Shown: positions 1-8,388 of the stretch, one piece after another
Layout of the letters: every line of letters begins with the position of its first letter
Position numbering within the stretch: position 1 is the stretch's first letter
Assembly (NCBI GenBank): GCA_004173515.1
Contig: SECN01000209.1
Span: 1 to 34,998 of the forward strand
From: Myxococcaceae bacterium
GTDB lineage: Bacteria > Myxococcota > Myxococcia > Myxococcales > Myxococcaceae
Direction of reading: 5' to 3'
DNA: 34,998 bases
Made by a program: the position numbers and the translations under genes
Notes under the pieces: model-generated
The model's input: the letters and a program-made list of their open reading frames with translations, nothing else
What the model was told of the DNA's origin: nothing
The model's database searches: none

Positions 1-102
1 CCCCCGACCCTTCCCCCCGCGCGGTCAGCCCCGTCTGAGCCGTCCGCGCCCACCGGGCCCTTCACGGGCCCCGGGCCCTGCCCTGTCTGCACTGGAGACC
101 CC

Positions 103-168
103 ATGAGACCCTTCACGTCCCCCCTCACCGTGTCCGTGTCCGTGTCCGGAGCGGAGGCGCGCCCATGA
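103..168 (+). CDS. Possible 21-aa leader peptide upstream of the ureohydrolase gene
   Basis: A short ORF starts with ATG at 103, five bases after a GGAG at 94-97. Its TGA overlaps the ATG of the ureohydrolase gene (ATGA at 165-168), so the two could be translationally coupled. Its middle is three copies of the hexamer gtgtcc (130-147) encoding Val-Ser repeats. The same frame is open back to base 1, so it could instead be the tail of a gene entering from the left, although the Pro-rich, low-complexity translation argues against that. No family is recognised, and it may be chance. Confidence 0.15.
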   Translation: MRPFTSPLTVSVSVSGAEARP

Positions 169-1052
169 GCCCGCGCCTTCGCCATGCCCTGTGTTCCGAC
201 GAGCACCGGGCGCGCGCCGTGCTGTTCGGCGCCAACACGCAGGGGGCCGGCTTCTCCGAGAGCGTACGGGGACGGTCCGACGCGCCCCGGACGCTCTTCA
301 CCGCCGACTTCATGCGCGAGGCGGACAACGAATCCCCGTCCCTCACGGAGTCGCTGGAGGACGGGGCCGGCTTGTTCGACGCGGGCAATCTTCCCGTGGA
401 GGGGCTCGCGGTGCCCGCGCAGCTGGCCGTCGTGCGCGACCGCTTCGCCTCGCTGTTGCGTCGGGGACAGCGCGCCATTGGCGTGGGCGGCGACCACCAC
501 ATCAAGTACGCCGCCCTGGCCGCGGTGAGCGACGTGTTCGAGGACTGCGGCGTCGTCTACGTGGACGCCCACCCGGACTGCGCCCAGAGCGACGCGCTGG
601 CCTTCGACTCCATCCTCCACCACGCCTGGAAGCTGCCCCATGTCCGGCCGGAGCGGACCAGCCTGTTCGGCATCCGGCAGGTGAACGCGCGTGAGCGCGA
701 GGGACTGCGCGCATGGAAGCCCGGCGTCATCCACGCCGTGGAGGTGGTGGAGCGGGGCCTGCCGGCGGTGCTCGAATCGATGGCCGCGCAGCTCGGCGAC
801 GTGCGGCGCGTGTTCGTGTCCGTGGACCTGGACGGGCTGGCGCCCCATGAAGTCCCCGCCGTGGAGGCGCCCTACCCTGGCGGCCCCACGTTCCGCGAGC
901 TGCTGGTGCTCTTGCGGGGGTTGGCCCGGCGCTACGAGCTGGTCGGGCTGGACGTCAGCGAGTTCATCCCCGAGCTGGATCCGGCGCGGCTCACCGCGCT
1001 CGTCACCGCGCGGCTGGTGAAGGAGTTCGCGGCCCTGCCCACTCCGGGATGA
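165..1052 (+). CDS. Arginase/agmatinase/formiminoglutamase (ureohydrolase) family protein
   Basis: This is a 295-aa binuclear-manganese hydrolase of the ureohydrolase superfamily, which cleaves guanidino or similar groups (arginine, agmatine, formiminoglutamate). All six metal-ligand positions are visible: GGDHH at 108-112 (His111), VDAHPD at 133-138 (Asp134, His136, Asp138) and SVDLDGLAP at 219-227 (Asp221, Asp223). Length is typical of the family. The ATG at 165 is preceded by GGAGG seven bases upstream (153-157). The gene is convergent with the M28-like gene, with only 10-11 bases between them, so it is not in the NRPS operon. The substrate cannot be assigned from sequence. Because NRPS module 3 looks specific for a basic residue, a role in supplying ornithine is conceivable, but that is inference. 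Confidence 0.85.
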   Translation: MSPRLRHALCSDEHRARAVLFGANTQGAGFSESVRGRSDAPRTLFTADFMREADNESPSLTESLEDGAGLFDAGNLPVEGLAVPAQLAVVRDRFASLLRRGQRAIGVGGDHHIKYAALAAVSDVFEDCGVVYVDAHPDCAQSDALAFDSILHHAWKLPHVRPERTSLFGIRQVNAREREGLRAWKPGVIHAVEVVERGLPAVLESMAAQLGDVRRVFVSVDLDGLAPHEVPAVEAPYPGGPTFRELLVLLRGLARRYELVGLDVSEFIPELDPARLTALVTARLVKEFAALPTPG

Positions 1053-1063
1053 GCGTGGGAGCG

Positions 1064-3349
1064 TCATGGCCGCGCCTCCACGGTGTGCGACGCGGCGAAG
1101 GAGCCCGTGCGCAGGGGCCCCAGGGAGCGGCTCAGGGCGTCCAGCGTCGGCGTCACCGCGCCCTCGCGTGAAGCGCGCAGCCGCATGGCCGGGGTTCCGC
1201 GCAGGCGCAGCTCCACGCGCCATTCGCCTCGCGGGGGATTCAGCGCCAGGGCTTTGAAGGTGACGGCGTCCGCCGGGAGGGCTGGCAACTCCGGGCCCAG
1301 GGACCAGGAGACCAGCGCCTCACGGGGGACCTCCAGGCGCAGGGATGCGCCCTCCGGGGCTGTGAGGAGCAGGGACACCTGTCGCTCCGCCCCGTGGTCT
1401 TCCATGCGCTCCACGGTGATGCGTGGCGCCGCGAGTTCCGTCAGCGCGGGCTGTGCGGTGGGCTCTGGGGTCGCGGAGGCTGGGGCGGAGTGCGCCAGTC
1501 CGGTGGCTCCCGTGGTTACGGAGGTCCCCGGCTCCTGTCCGGGCACCCGGGGCATGGCGCCGCAAGGGAGGGCGCACTCCGTCTGGGCCTCCTCGGCCTG
1601 GGCTTGCGTGAGCCCCGGGACGAGCGTGCCGAGCGCCAACCCGTCCATGCTCTGGAAGACGAGGACGCTTCCGGACGCGTCGGTCCGCTCCACCGCGCGC
1701 AGCCTTCGCGGATGCTCCGCGTCGTGAGGCGCGACGAGCGCCAGCGCCACCCACCCGCCCAGCGCGAAGGCCCCCACCAAGAGCCCCGCGAAGCGACCTC
1801 CTTCCGCCCATGGCAGCGCCGCGGGCACCAGCCACGCTCCCGCGAGCAGGGGCAGCGCGACCAGGAGCGCGATGGCCCCATCCAGCGGGAACGGCACCAG
1901 CAGGTGCCCCGTCAACGGGAGGGCCAGAAAGAGCAACTGGGACGCCGCCTGCGCCATCAGGCACAGCCCCGGAAGAAATCCCAGCGCGAGCGCGACCCCG
2001 CTCCACCGGGGCCTCCACGCTGTCACCAGGAGCGCACCCGCCCCTCCCAACACCCAGACTGGCAGCGGGTACGTCACACCCACGTCGGCCACCGTCCCGA
2101 GCACCGTGAAGCAGACGCCCCACGCGAGCGCTCCCCCCCAACGCTCGAAGTGGCGCGGGGCCGCTGCCCCTCCGCGTCGGGCCGCGAACGCCGCCCATGC
2201 CGCTTCGCCCGCGAGCACCCCCGCGAGCGCGAGCGCACCGTACGTGACGAGCCCGAGGACTGGCGTGCCGTACCAGCCCTGCGGACGCCCCAGCACGAAC
2301 CCCACCAGCACCGCGCCCACGAGCGGCAGCAGCACGCCCGACAGCCCGCCCAGCCCCATCCAGACGAAGCCCCGCCCCAGCCCTTTTAGGGACAGCAGGC
2401 CGCGACGCCGGGAGGCCTCGCATGCCCCCACGAATAGGAGCACCGCGCCCACCGCGAGCCCCATCGCTACCCGGGGCGGATACACCACCGTCCCCACCCC
2501 GAGCACATCGAAGAAGGTCACGGTCCCCGCTCCGGACGCATGGTGCGGCGGAGGCTGCATGGCGAGCCGGCGCACCAACGCCAGCACCGTGTCGCCGACG
2601 TGCTGGAGCGTCCCCGGCGGCACGGCCTCCGGCCGATCCAACGGCGTGTGATACGCGTAGCCACCCTCCACCAGCGCCAGGTCGAGCCCGGGGATTCCGG
2701 CCCCCACGTACTGCTCGAAGTCCGTGTAGAAGGGCGCCGCGCCACTGGCCATCACGTCCTGGCCCAGCACGGAGGCGCTCGGGGAGGACACCGCGTCCGC
2801 GTATGCCTCCAGCAGCCCCTGGGCGCCGGGGCTCGCGCGGAAGAGGACGAGCCGGCCGCCGACCCCCACTCCCTCCAGATTGATGAAGGCCTTCACGTCC
2901 CGCGCCCACGGATGGCGCAGGAAGCCCGCCGCGCCCAGGCGGCCGTCCTCCTCGCCGCCGTTGAGGTTGAGCAACACCGTGTGGCGCGGACGCGGCCCCT
3001 CCACGTCCTGCACCACCACCTCCACGCCCGGCAGCGCGCGCAGCCGCTCCTCCAGCAGCGCCACCGCGCGCCGGGCCGCAGGGGAACCCAGAGGGCGCGG
3101 CTCGTGCGCCAGCGCTTGCACCAGCGGCAGCGCTCGCGCCTCCGAGAACACCTCGGGCCCGGCACCCGCCAGGCGAGGCTCCACCGGACGGCGCGCCACC
3201 CACGCCGCCCCCAGCACCGTCATCAGCACGGCGAAGACGGCGGCCCCTCGGCCCGCGCGCACCGCCAGGTCTCCGCGCCCACGGCCTGGGCTCACCATGC
3301 GCGGCCCGCCTTCAGCGGCATCGGGCCCACGCATGACCCAGGTCCCCAC
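1064..3349 (-). CDS. M28-family peptidase-like multi-spanning membrane protein lacking part of its metal site
   Basis: This 761-aa protein has an N-terminal signal anchor (about 35-52), an M28 (Fxna/ERMP1-like) peptidase region at about 65-255, several hydrophobic helices at about 280-530, and a soluble C-terminal part. Recognisable M28 pieces are GGEEDGRLG (Glu133-Glu134), HPWARDVKAFINLEG (Glu159) and YAYHTPLD (His234). The family normally has about 70 residues between the first helix/strand and the GEE motif, with the HxD and DD metal ligands. Here VVVQDVE at 111-117 runs directly into GPRPRHTVLLNLN. That segment is absent in frame, so the protein is probably not an active metallopeptidase as written. 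The listed start is GTG at 3349; ATGs at 3334 and 3298 are alternatives, the last with GAAGG upstream. It lies 34 bases after the DUF5916 gene and is probably co-transcribed with it. Confidence 0.75.
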   Translation of the reverse strand: MGTWVMRGPDAAEGGPRMVSPGRGRGDLAVRAGRGAAVFAVLMTVLGAAWVARRPVEPRLAGAGPEVFSEARALPLVQALAHEPRPLGSPAARRAVALLEERLRALPGVEVVVQDVEGPRPRHTVLLNLNGGEEDGRLGAAGFLRHPWARDVKAFINLEGVGVGGRLVLFRASPGAQGLLEAYADAVSSPSASVLGQDVMASGAAPFYTDFEQYVGAGIPGLDLALVEGGYAYHTPLDRPEAVPPGTLQHVGDTVLALVRRLAMQPPPHHASGAGTVTFFDVLGVGTVVYPPRVAMGLAVGAVLLFVGACEASRRRGLLSLKGLGRGFVWMGLGGLSGVLLPLVGAVLVGFVLGRPQGWYGTPVLGLVTYGALALAGVLAGEAAWAAFAARRGGAAAPRHFERWGGALAWGVCFTVLGTVADVGVTYPLPVWVLGGAGALLVTAWRPRWSGVALALGFLPGLCLMAQAASQLLFLALPLTGHLLVPFPLDGAIALLVALPLLAGAWLVPAALPWAEGGRFAGLLVGAFALGGWVALALVAPHDAEHPRRLRAVERTDASGSVLVFQSMDGLALGTLVPGLTQAQAEEAQTECALPCGAMPRVPGQEPGTSVTTGATGLAHSAPASATPEPTAQPALTELAAPRITVERMEDHGAERQVSLLLTAPEGASLRLEVPREALVSWSLGPELPALPADAVTFKALALNPPRGEWRVELRLRGTPAMRLRASREGAVTPTLDALSRSLGPLRTGSFAASHTVEARP

Positions 3350-3383
3350 CGCTGCTCCCGGACTCCTGACGGAAGGCGAGCGC

Positions 3384-5936
3384 TCACCACGCGTAGCTCG
3401 CCTTCAGCAACACCGTGTCCGAGCGCGGCCCCAGCCCCAACGCTTGCGGCCCGAGCGACCTTCGGCCCGCGTCCGCCCCCTCCAGGAGCGGCTCCTCCTG
3501 CGCCCGCGAGTAGATGAAGTAGAGCGTGGAGCCCACGTGGTACTCCCACCGCGCCACCACGTTCACGTTGAGCGCCGCCGTGTGGAAGCTGGGGTCCTCC
3601 ACGTCCGTCACCGGCAGCAGGTCGCGCAGCCGCACCGTCCCGTCCTCGGGGATTCGCGCCGCGTAGAAGGGGCCGTACGGGCCCAGGCCCGTGAGCAGCT
3701 GCACCCGCGCCTGCAAGGTGAGCCGGGGCGTGACGACCACGAGCTGCTTGAGCGTCAGCGTGAGGAAGCGCGGCACCAGCTCCGCGAAGAGCAGCCGCCC
3801 ATCCTCCGTCTCCCCCGTCCACCGGGGACCGTCCTGCGTGGCCTCGTACGACACATCCACGTCCGTCTGGAGCCGTGGCATGGGACGCCACGACACGCCC
3901 GCGCTCAAGGACTTGCCCACCCGGCCCGGCGAGGCGCCGTTGCGGGTCGTGCGGTCCACGTAGCCCTCCAGCTTCAGGGAGAGCGGCCGCAGCGGATCCG
4001 TCTCCAGCCCGCAGGTGAGGTAGCCGAAATCCGGCAGCTCGTACGCCAGCCGCCGCTGTGGAATCTCCCGCAGGTCGCGGCGATCCATCTCCACGCCCGC
4101 GTCGCAGAACAGCGTGCTGAAGTCCGGCAGCACGCCCTCCAACGTCAGGTCCAATCCGCGCGACAGGGGCAGCCCCCTGGCATCCGTGGACCAGCCCCCC
4201 TGCGCCCGCACGCCCAGCCACAGCTCCGGGAAGATGCCCCACCGCGAACCGCGCCCGTACTGCACGTGGGCCGACACCTTCTGCTGGTTCTGGAGCGGCT
4301 GGAAGCCGGACGCGTTCAGGTCCAGCGTGGGCGACTCGTACTCGTACGTGAGCGTCGTGCGCCACGGCTCGCCGCCCAGCTTCCCGCCGCGCAGGTAGGC
4401 CCCGAAGCCCATGTCCCCCGGACGCAGCAGCGTCCCGTCGCGCAGGAGCAGCCCCTCCGGGCCACCGCCCGTCACCCGCGACGCGTCCACCTGTCCGGAC
4501 ACGGCGAAGACCCCGTCCGCCGTGCGCAGCCGGAAGTCCGCCGCCACGGCCTGTCCCCCGCGCGCGACACACGGAGGGTCGTCCGGCAGCGGCGTCCCCT
4601 GGCACTTCGAGGACAGCGGGCTCGCCGCCGTCACCATCAGGCCCAGCTGCTGGCCCTGCGCCACCTCCGCGCGCAACACGCCCGCCAGCGAGTTCATGGG
4701 CGGCGGCACCACGCGCGGCAGCGTGGCCTGCGAGGCGAAGTGCAGCGGACGTGCCCACTGGAAGCGGTAGCCCCGGGCTGGGACGGGCCCCAACGCCGGG
4801 GCGCCCAGGGAGACGGCGTTCAAGAGCCCCACCTGCACGCCGTCACTCACGGTGCCCACCAGCTTCACCGCGCCCAACAGCGGCTGCTCCAGGCCCACGC
4901 GCCGCGAATAGAAGAGTGTCTGCGCGGAGCGCCCCGCCTGCGCGCCCACCGGCTGGAACAGCTCCAGCCCCTCCAGGAAGAAGGGGCGCTTCTCCGGGAA
5001 GAACACCTCCGAGGTGCTCAGGTTCACGAGCAGCTCGTCCGCCTCCACCTGGCCGAAGTCCGGGTTGAACGTGCCCGTGAGCGACAGGTCGCTGGCGAGC
5101 GCGGCCTGGAAGTCCAGCCCCACGTCCGCGGACGGCTCCACCGACGACACTCCCCCCAGCGGGACCTCGGTGCGGCTCGCGGTGATCCGGCTTGCCACGT
5201 AGGGCGTCAACATCAGCCCCCGCTGGTGGTGCACGCCCTCCAGGCCCTGGAAGTCCGCGAAGCGCGACACGAGCGCGTTGGCCTCGCGGGGGATGACGGT
5301 GGAGTCCACCTGTTCGTGCGTCCGGGCCATCTGTCGGCGGACGTGGAAGCCCCACGTCTGCACCGGCGCCTCCGGGAAGCGCAGGACGGACAGGGGCACG
5401 CGCAGCTCCGCGGTCCACCCCTCCTTCGTGACGGTGGCCTCGCCCTCCCAGACGGCGTCCCAGTCCTTCGCCTCGGTGGTGTCCTCGGTGAGCCGCGCGT
5501 CCTCCAGCGTGCCGCCGGCGTTGATGGAGAAGAGGTAGGCGGTGGCCCGGTCCTTCAGGCTGTCCACCATCACCGTCACCCGGTCCGAGGGCGGGATGGC
5601 ATCCCGCCGGCCCAGGCTCCGGAGGATGAGTTCAGGCTGGCGATCAAATGCGGTGATGCCCACGTAGAGGTTGCGCTCGTCGTGGAGGATGCGCACCTCG
5701 GTGCGCTCCCCGGGCTCGGCCCCCGGCGTGGGGAAGCTCTGCACGAAGTCCGAGTACACCGGCGCGGCGGCCCACGCGGGCTCGTCCAACACCCCGTCCA
5801 CCGCCACGGCCACCTCCGTGCGCGACGCATGGAAGACGGCGGGCGCACGCGGGCCCTCCGCCGCCTGGGCCGGCAGTGCCAGCCCCAGCCAGAGCCCCGC
5901 CAGCCACCTTCGTCCGAGCCACGCCACCCACGTCAC
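3384..5936 (-). CDS. DUF5916 outer-membrane protein with N-terminal CBM9-like domain
   Basis: This 850-aa protein has a cleavable signal peptide (about 1-25, ending ALPAQA-AEG). A carbohydrate-binding-family-9-like beta domain follows at about 35-215, with the typical DGVLDEPAW opening and the NLYVGI and VFWEG-like region. The long DUF5916 beta-rich domain includes the family's characteristic stretch FNPDFGQVEAD followed by FFPEKRPFFLEG. The protein ends in a strand closing with SYAW; a terminal aromatic residue suits an outer-membrane barrel. The GTG start at 5936 is chosen because GGAAGGA sits seven bases upstream. It lies just downstream of the beta-hydroxylase gene, with a hairpin (5957-5993) between. 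The function of the family is not established. Placed here it could be a surface protein involved in export, uptake or immunity, which is inference only. Confidence 0.85.
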   Translation of the reverse strand: MTWVAWLGRRWLAGLWLGLALPAQAAEGPRAPAVFHASRTEVAVAVDGVLDEPAWAAAPVYSDFVQSFPTPGAEPGERTEVRILHDERNLYVGITAFDRQPELILRSLGRRDAIPPSDRVTVMVDSLKDRATAYLFSINAGGTLEDARLTEDTTEAKDWDAVWEGEATVTKEGWTAELRVPLSVLRFPEAPVQTWGFHVRRQMARTHEQVDSTVIPREANALVSRFADFQGLEGVHHQRGLMLTPYVASRITASRTEVPLGGVSSVEPSADVGLDFQAALASDLSLTGTFNPDFGQVEADELLVNLSTSEVFFPEKRPFFLEGLELFQPVGAQAGRSAQTLFYSRRVGLEQPLLGAVKLVGTVSDGVQVGLLNAVSLGAPALGPVPARGYRFQWARPLHFASQATLPRVVPPPMNSLAGVLRAEVAQGQQLGLMVTAASPLSSKCQGTPLPDDPPCVARGGQAVAADFRLRTADGVFAVSGQVDASRVTGGGPEGLLLRDGTLLRPGDMGFGAYLRGGKLGGEPWRTTLTYEYESPTLDLNASGFQPLQNQQKVSAHVQYGRGSRWGIFPELWLGVRAQGGWSTDARGLPLSRGLDLTLEGVLPDFSTLFCDAGVEMDRRDLREIPQRRLAYELPDFGYLTCGLETDPLRPLSLKLEGYVDRTTRNGASPGRVGKSLSAGVSWRPMPRLQTDVDVSYEATQDGPRWTGETEDGRLLFAELVPRFLTLTLKQLVVVTPRLTLQARVQLLTGLGPYGPFYAARIPEDGTVRLRDLLPVTDVEDPSFHTAALNVNVVARWEYHVGSTLYFIYSRAQEEPLLEGADAGRRSLGPQALGLGPRSDTVLLKASYAW

Positions 5937-5956
5937 GTTGGTTTCCTTCCAGCGTG

Positions 5957-5993
5957 CGCGCGGTCTCCGTCCCCTCGGGCCGGGGACCGCGCG
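5957..5993 (-). terminator. GC-rich hairpin between the beta-hydroxylase and DUF5916 genes
   Basis: A perfect 9-bp inverted repeat (CGCGCGGTC at 5957-5965, GACCGCGCG at 5985-5993) encloses a 19-nt GC-rich loop that can itself pair (CCCctcGGG). It lies between the restored stop codon of the beta-hydroxylase (6004-6006) and the ribosome-binding site of the DUF5916 gene. There is no T-run, so it may be a partial terminator, an mRNA-processing or stability element that sets the relative expression of the biosynthetic and membrane genes, or simply GC-rich chance pairing. Confidence 0.3.
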
Positions 5994-6003
5994 ACACGGG
6001 TCC

Positions 6004-7348
6004 TCAGGCGTAGGTGTCGCGGTCCACGTCGACGTTCAAGATGACCCGGTTGCGATCCGAGCGCTGCCACACCTCGTGGTACTGGGTGTCGTCGAAGACG
6101 AAGCAGCGCCCCTCCTCCCAGGAGATGAACTCCCGTGAGGTAGTACAGCTCCTCGCGGCCGGACTCCGACGCCAGCGCGCCGGGCGCGACCTCTCCGCTC
6201 GCCGTGAGCACGCCCTGCGCCTGGAGCCGGGCGAAGGTTTCGTCGAACACCGGCGAGGCGGGGCGCGGAGTCACATCCCGGTACGGCAGGCAGAAGCCCG
6301 GCGCTTCGATGCGCGCGTTGAGGGCCTCCGCGACGGCCCACAACAGCTTCCAGGCCCCTTCCCGATCCTCCGTCCGCGTGAGCGAGGAGTAGCCCGCGAG
6401 CGCGCGCCGCTCCGCCTCCGGCAGCGCCTCACGCAACAGCCGCGCGGGCAGGCTGTCGTTGCCCTCGGCCAACAGCGGCAGGAAGCGATCCACGTCCTTG
6501 AAGTCGTTGGGCGACACGCGGTGCGAGCCCACGGCCATCACCGCGTCGCCCGGGACGATGAGGCCCAGGTGGCAGCGCAGCATCGTGGCGTCGTTGCCCG
6601 TGTGCGCCAGGATGTGAGAGCCGGGCGCGAGGCAGGAGAACCACACGCTGCGCAGGCCGGGGATCTTCTTCACGATGGACGTCGTCACCGGGCACGCGTC
6701 CGTCACGTCCCGGAACTCGGTGATGCCGCCCTTCTTCAGGAAGCTGGGGTAGACGACCTCCTCCAGCACCGCGACGTGGAGCCAGCGCAGCGCGTCCCGG
6801 TCCGCGTCGTCCTCCATCCGCCCCAGCGCGTACCGGCCGTCGCGCTGCACGAGCCTTCCTTCGACCAGCAGCTTCGCCAGCCGCTCGCGCGAGCGGGGGG
6901 CGCGCTCGTCCAGGGTGAGCTGGTGCTGGTGCTCCACGAAGAAGCTGGCGTCCGCCACCACCGCGTTCATGCCGGACACCAGCCGGTCGATCATCGAGGG
7001 CGTGCAGTCGTGCGGCGAGGTGTACGTGGACAGCTCGCGCATCGTCTCCTCGCCCAGGCGGGCCTGGAGCAGACCCGATTCGAACGAGGTCGGATCGCCC
7101 AGGAGCACGGTGAAGAGCTGGAGCGGATCCGCGCAGTCGGACACGGTGAAGCGCGGGCGGTTGCGCACGTCCAACCGGTTGTCGTGGTACAGCAAATCCA
7201 ACGTGGTCCACCCGGCCGTGTACACGTCCGAGTAGGCGTACGGCTTGAACCGGGCTTCGATCTGCCGCTCCGCCTCCGCACGAATCGCCGGGTAGTTCGC
7301 TTCCAGCTCCTGCGTGAAGGGGAAGAGGTGCTTCGGATAGAAGTTCAT
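6004..7348 (-). CDS. Aspartyl/asparaginyl beta-hydroxylase-domain protein, frameshifted near its C-terminus
   Basis: This is a non-heme Fe(II)/2-oxoglutarate oxygenase-like protein, probably hydroxylating a side chain of an amino acid or the NRPS-bound peptide. The first iron ligand is in APGSHILAHTGND (His249), followed by RCHLGLIVPGDAVM. The second half, REFISWEEGRCFVFDD then QYHEVW and DRNRVIL (second His and the 2-oxoglutarate Arg), is present only in another frame after an extra base near 6134-6138. Removing one base gives 447 aa ending at TGA 6004-6006. Without that correction the frame runs to 5933 and loses the second ligand. About 125 residues (278-404) separate the two halves, an unusual insertion. 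The ATG at 7348 overlaps the NRPS stop as ATGA, with AGGA upstream. Confidence 0.75.
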
Positions 7349-8388
7349 GATCCGGGGTTCCTTTCGTGGGTGGGAGCGTGCGCGGTGGGCAGCAGGTCGC
7401 CTTCGAGCAGCGACTGGAGGGCGTTGCCCACCGCCCGCACATGGGACGGCTTCAAGAGTTGGTAGTGGTCGCCGGGGACGAGCAGCGTCCGCACGCCGCC
7501 CCGCGCGACGCGGGCCCAGCCCCAGTCAAGTGAGGTGGCCTCCCGGATGCCGCCCCCGGCCCCGGCCAGCAAGGTCAGCGCCCCCGCGTACGGCCCGGGG
7601 CGGTAGGCGTGCAGGGCCTCCAGGTTCGCGCGGAACACCGCGTACAGATGGACCAGCGTTTCCAGCGGCGCGTCCTCGGGGAGCACCCCGCTGTCCCACG
7701 CGGCCCGCAGCAGCTCCGGCAGGCTCGCGTCCGCCGCGAGCGATTGCACGGCCTCTTCGGGCAACCCCAGGTCCACCGCGAAGGCGCCCAGGAGCGCCGC
7801 GTCGTCCCCGGGCCCGATCGGCTGCTCGAAGCCCTCCAGCGTCGCGTCCAACAGGCACAGCTCGGCCACGGCCTGCCCCGCCGCGTCGAGCTGACGGGCC
7901 ATCTCGAAGGCGATGACGCCCCCCATGGACCAGCCGAAGAGGTGGTACGGCCCGGACGGTCGCACCCGGCGCAGCTCGCGCACGTAGCGCGCGGCCATCG
8001 CCTCCACCGTCGTGTCCGGCGCGGCGCCGGTGACGCCCTGGGACTGGAAGGCGTAGAGACGGCGGCCCGTGAGCCTTTCGGCCAGCGCGCGGTAGCACAG
8101 GACGTTGCCGCCCACCGGGTGGACGAGGAACAGCGGGGGCGCATCCCCTTCGCCGCCCAGGGGCACCAGCACGCCCTGCTCCTCCCCGGCCGTCTCCACG
8201 GCGCGGGCGAGCCCCTCCACCGTGCTCGTCTGGAACAGCGCGGCGAGCGGCAGCCGCACCCCGAAGGACGCCTCCATCCGCGCCAGCAACCGCAGCACGA
8301 GCATGGAGTGGCCCCCGAGTTGGAAGAAGTCGCTCGTCGCCCCCACGCCCGTCACGCCGAGCACGCGCTCGAACAGCTCCACCAGCAC
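7345..8388 (-). CDS. NRPS B, C-terminal piece: module 6 carrier protein and thioesterase
   Basis: This frame holds the last part of the terminal NRPS gene. It begins with a carrier (T) domain having the phosphopantetheine site FFQLGGHS (Ser28 counted from the ATG at 8388). A type I thioesterase follows from about 75 to 325 with all three catalytic residues: GWSMGG (Ser154), LLD (Asp181) and PGDHYQLL (His308). It would release the finished chain by hydrolysis or cyclisation. The ATG at 8388 is unlikely to be a real start, because the linker VVAPRNAREAVLVELF is in the same frame just upstream and continues the A domain. The frame break near 8413-8422 separates it from the preceding A-domain piece. 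The stop overlaps the beta-hydroxylase ATG. Confidence 0.8.
   Translation of the reverse strand: MLVELFERVLGVTGVGATSDFFQLGGHSMLVLRLLARMEASFGVRLPLAALFQTSTVEGLARAVETAGEEQGVLVPLGGEGDAPPLFLVHPVGGNVLCYRALAERLTGRRLYAFQSQGVTGAAPDTTVEAMAARYVRELRRVRPSGPYHLFGWSMGGVIAFEMARQLDAAGQAVAELCLLDATLEGFEQPIGPGDDAALLGAFAVDLGLPEEAVQSLAADASLPELLRAAWDSGVLPEDAPLETLVHLYAVFRANLEALHAYRPGPYAGALTLLAGAGGGIREATSLDWGWARVARGGVRTLLVPGDHYQLLKPSHVRAVGNALQSLLEGDLLPTAHAPTHERNPGS

Noticed and set aside
40..85. GGGCCC palindromes as a terminator of a gene to the left
   Set aside because: Repeats of GGGCCC and CCCGGG are short, lack a T-run and are expected at this GC content, and no gene end is identifiable in bases 1-100.
5933..6003. 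C-terminal extension of the beta-hydroxylase frame overlapping the DUF5916 start
   Set aside because: The Arg-rich tail arises only because of the frameshift near 6136. The restored frame ends at 6004-6006.
2880..6044. Very long plus-strand open frame (1054 codons)
   Set aside because: It lies opposite the M28-like and DUF5916 genes and translates to Arg/Pro/His-rich low-complexity sequence with no recognisable family. It is the antisense shadow of GC-rich genes.
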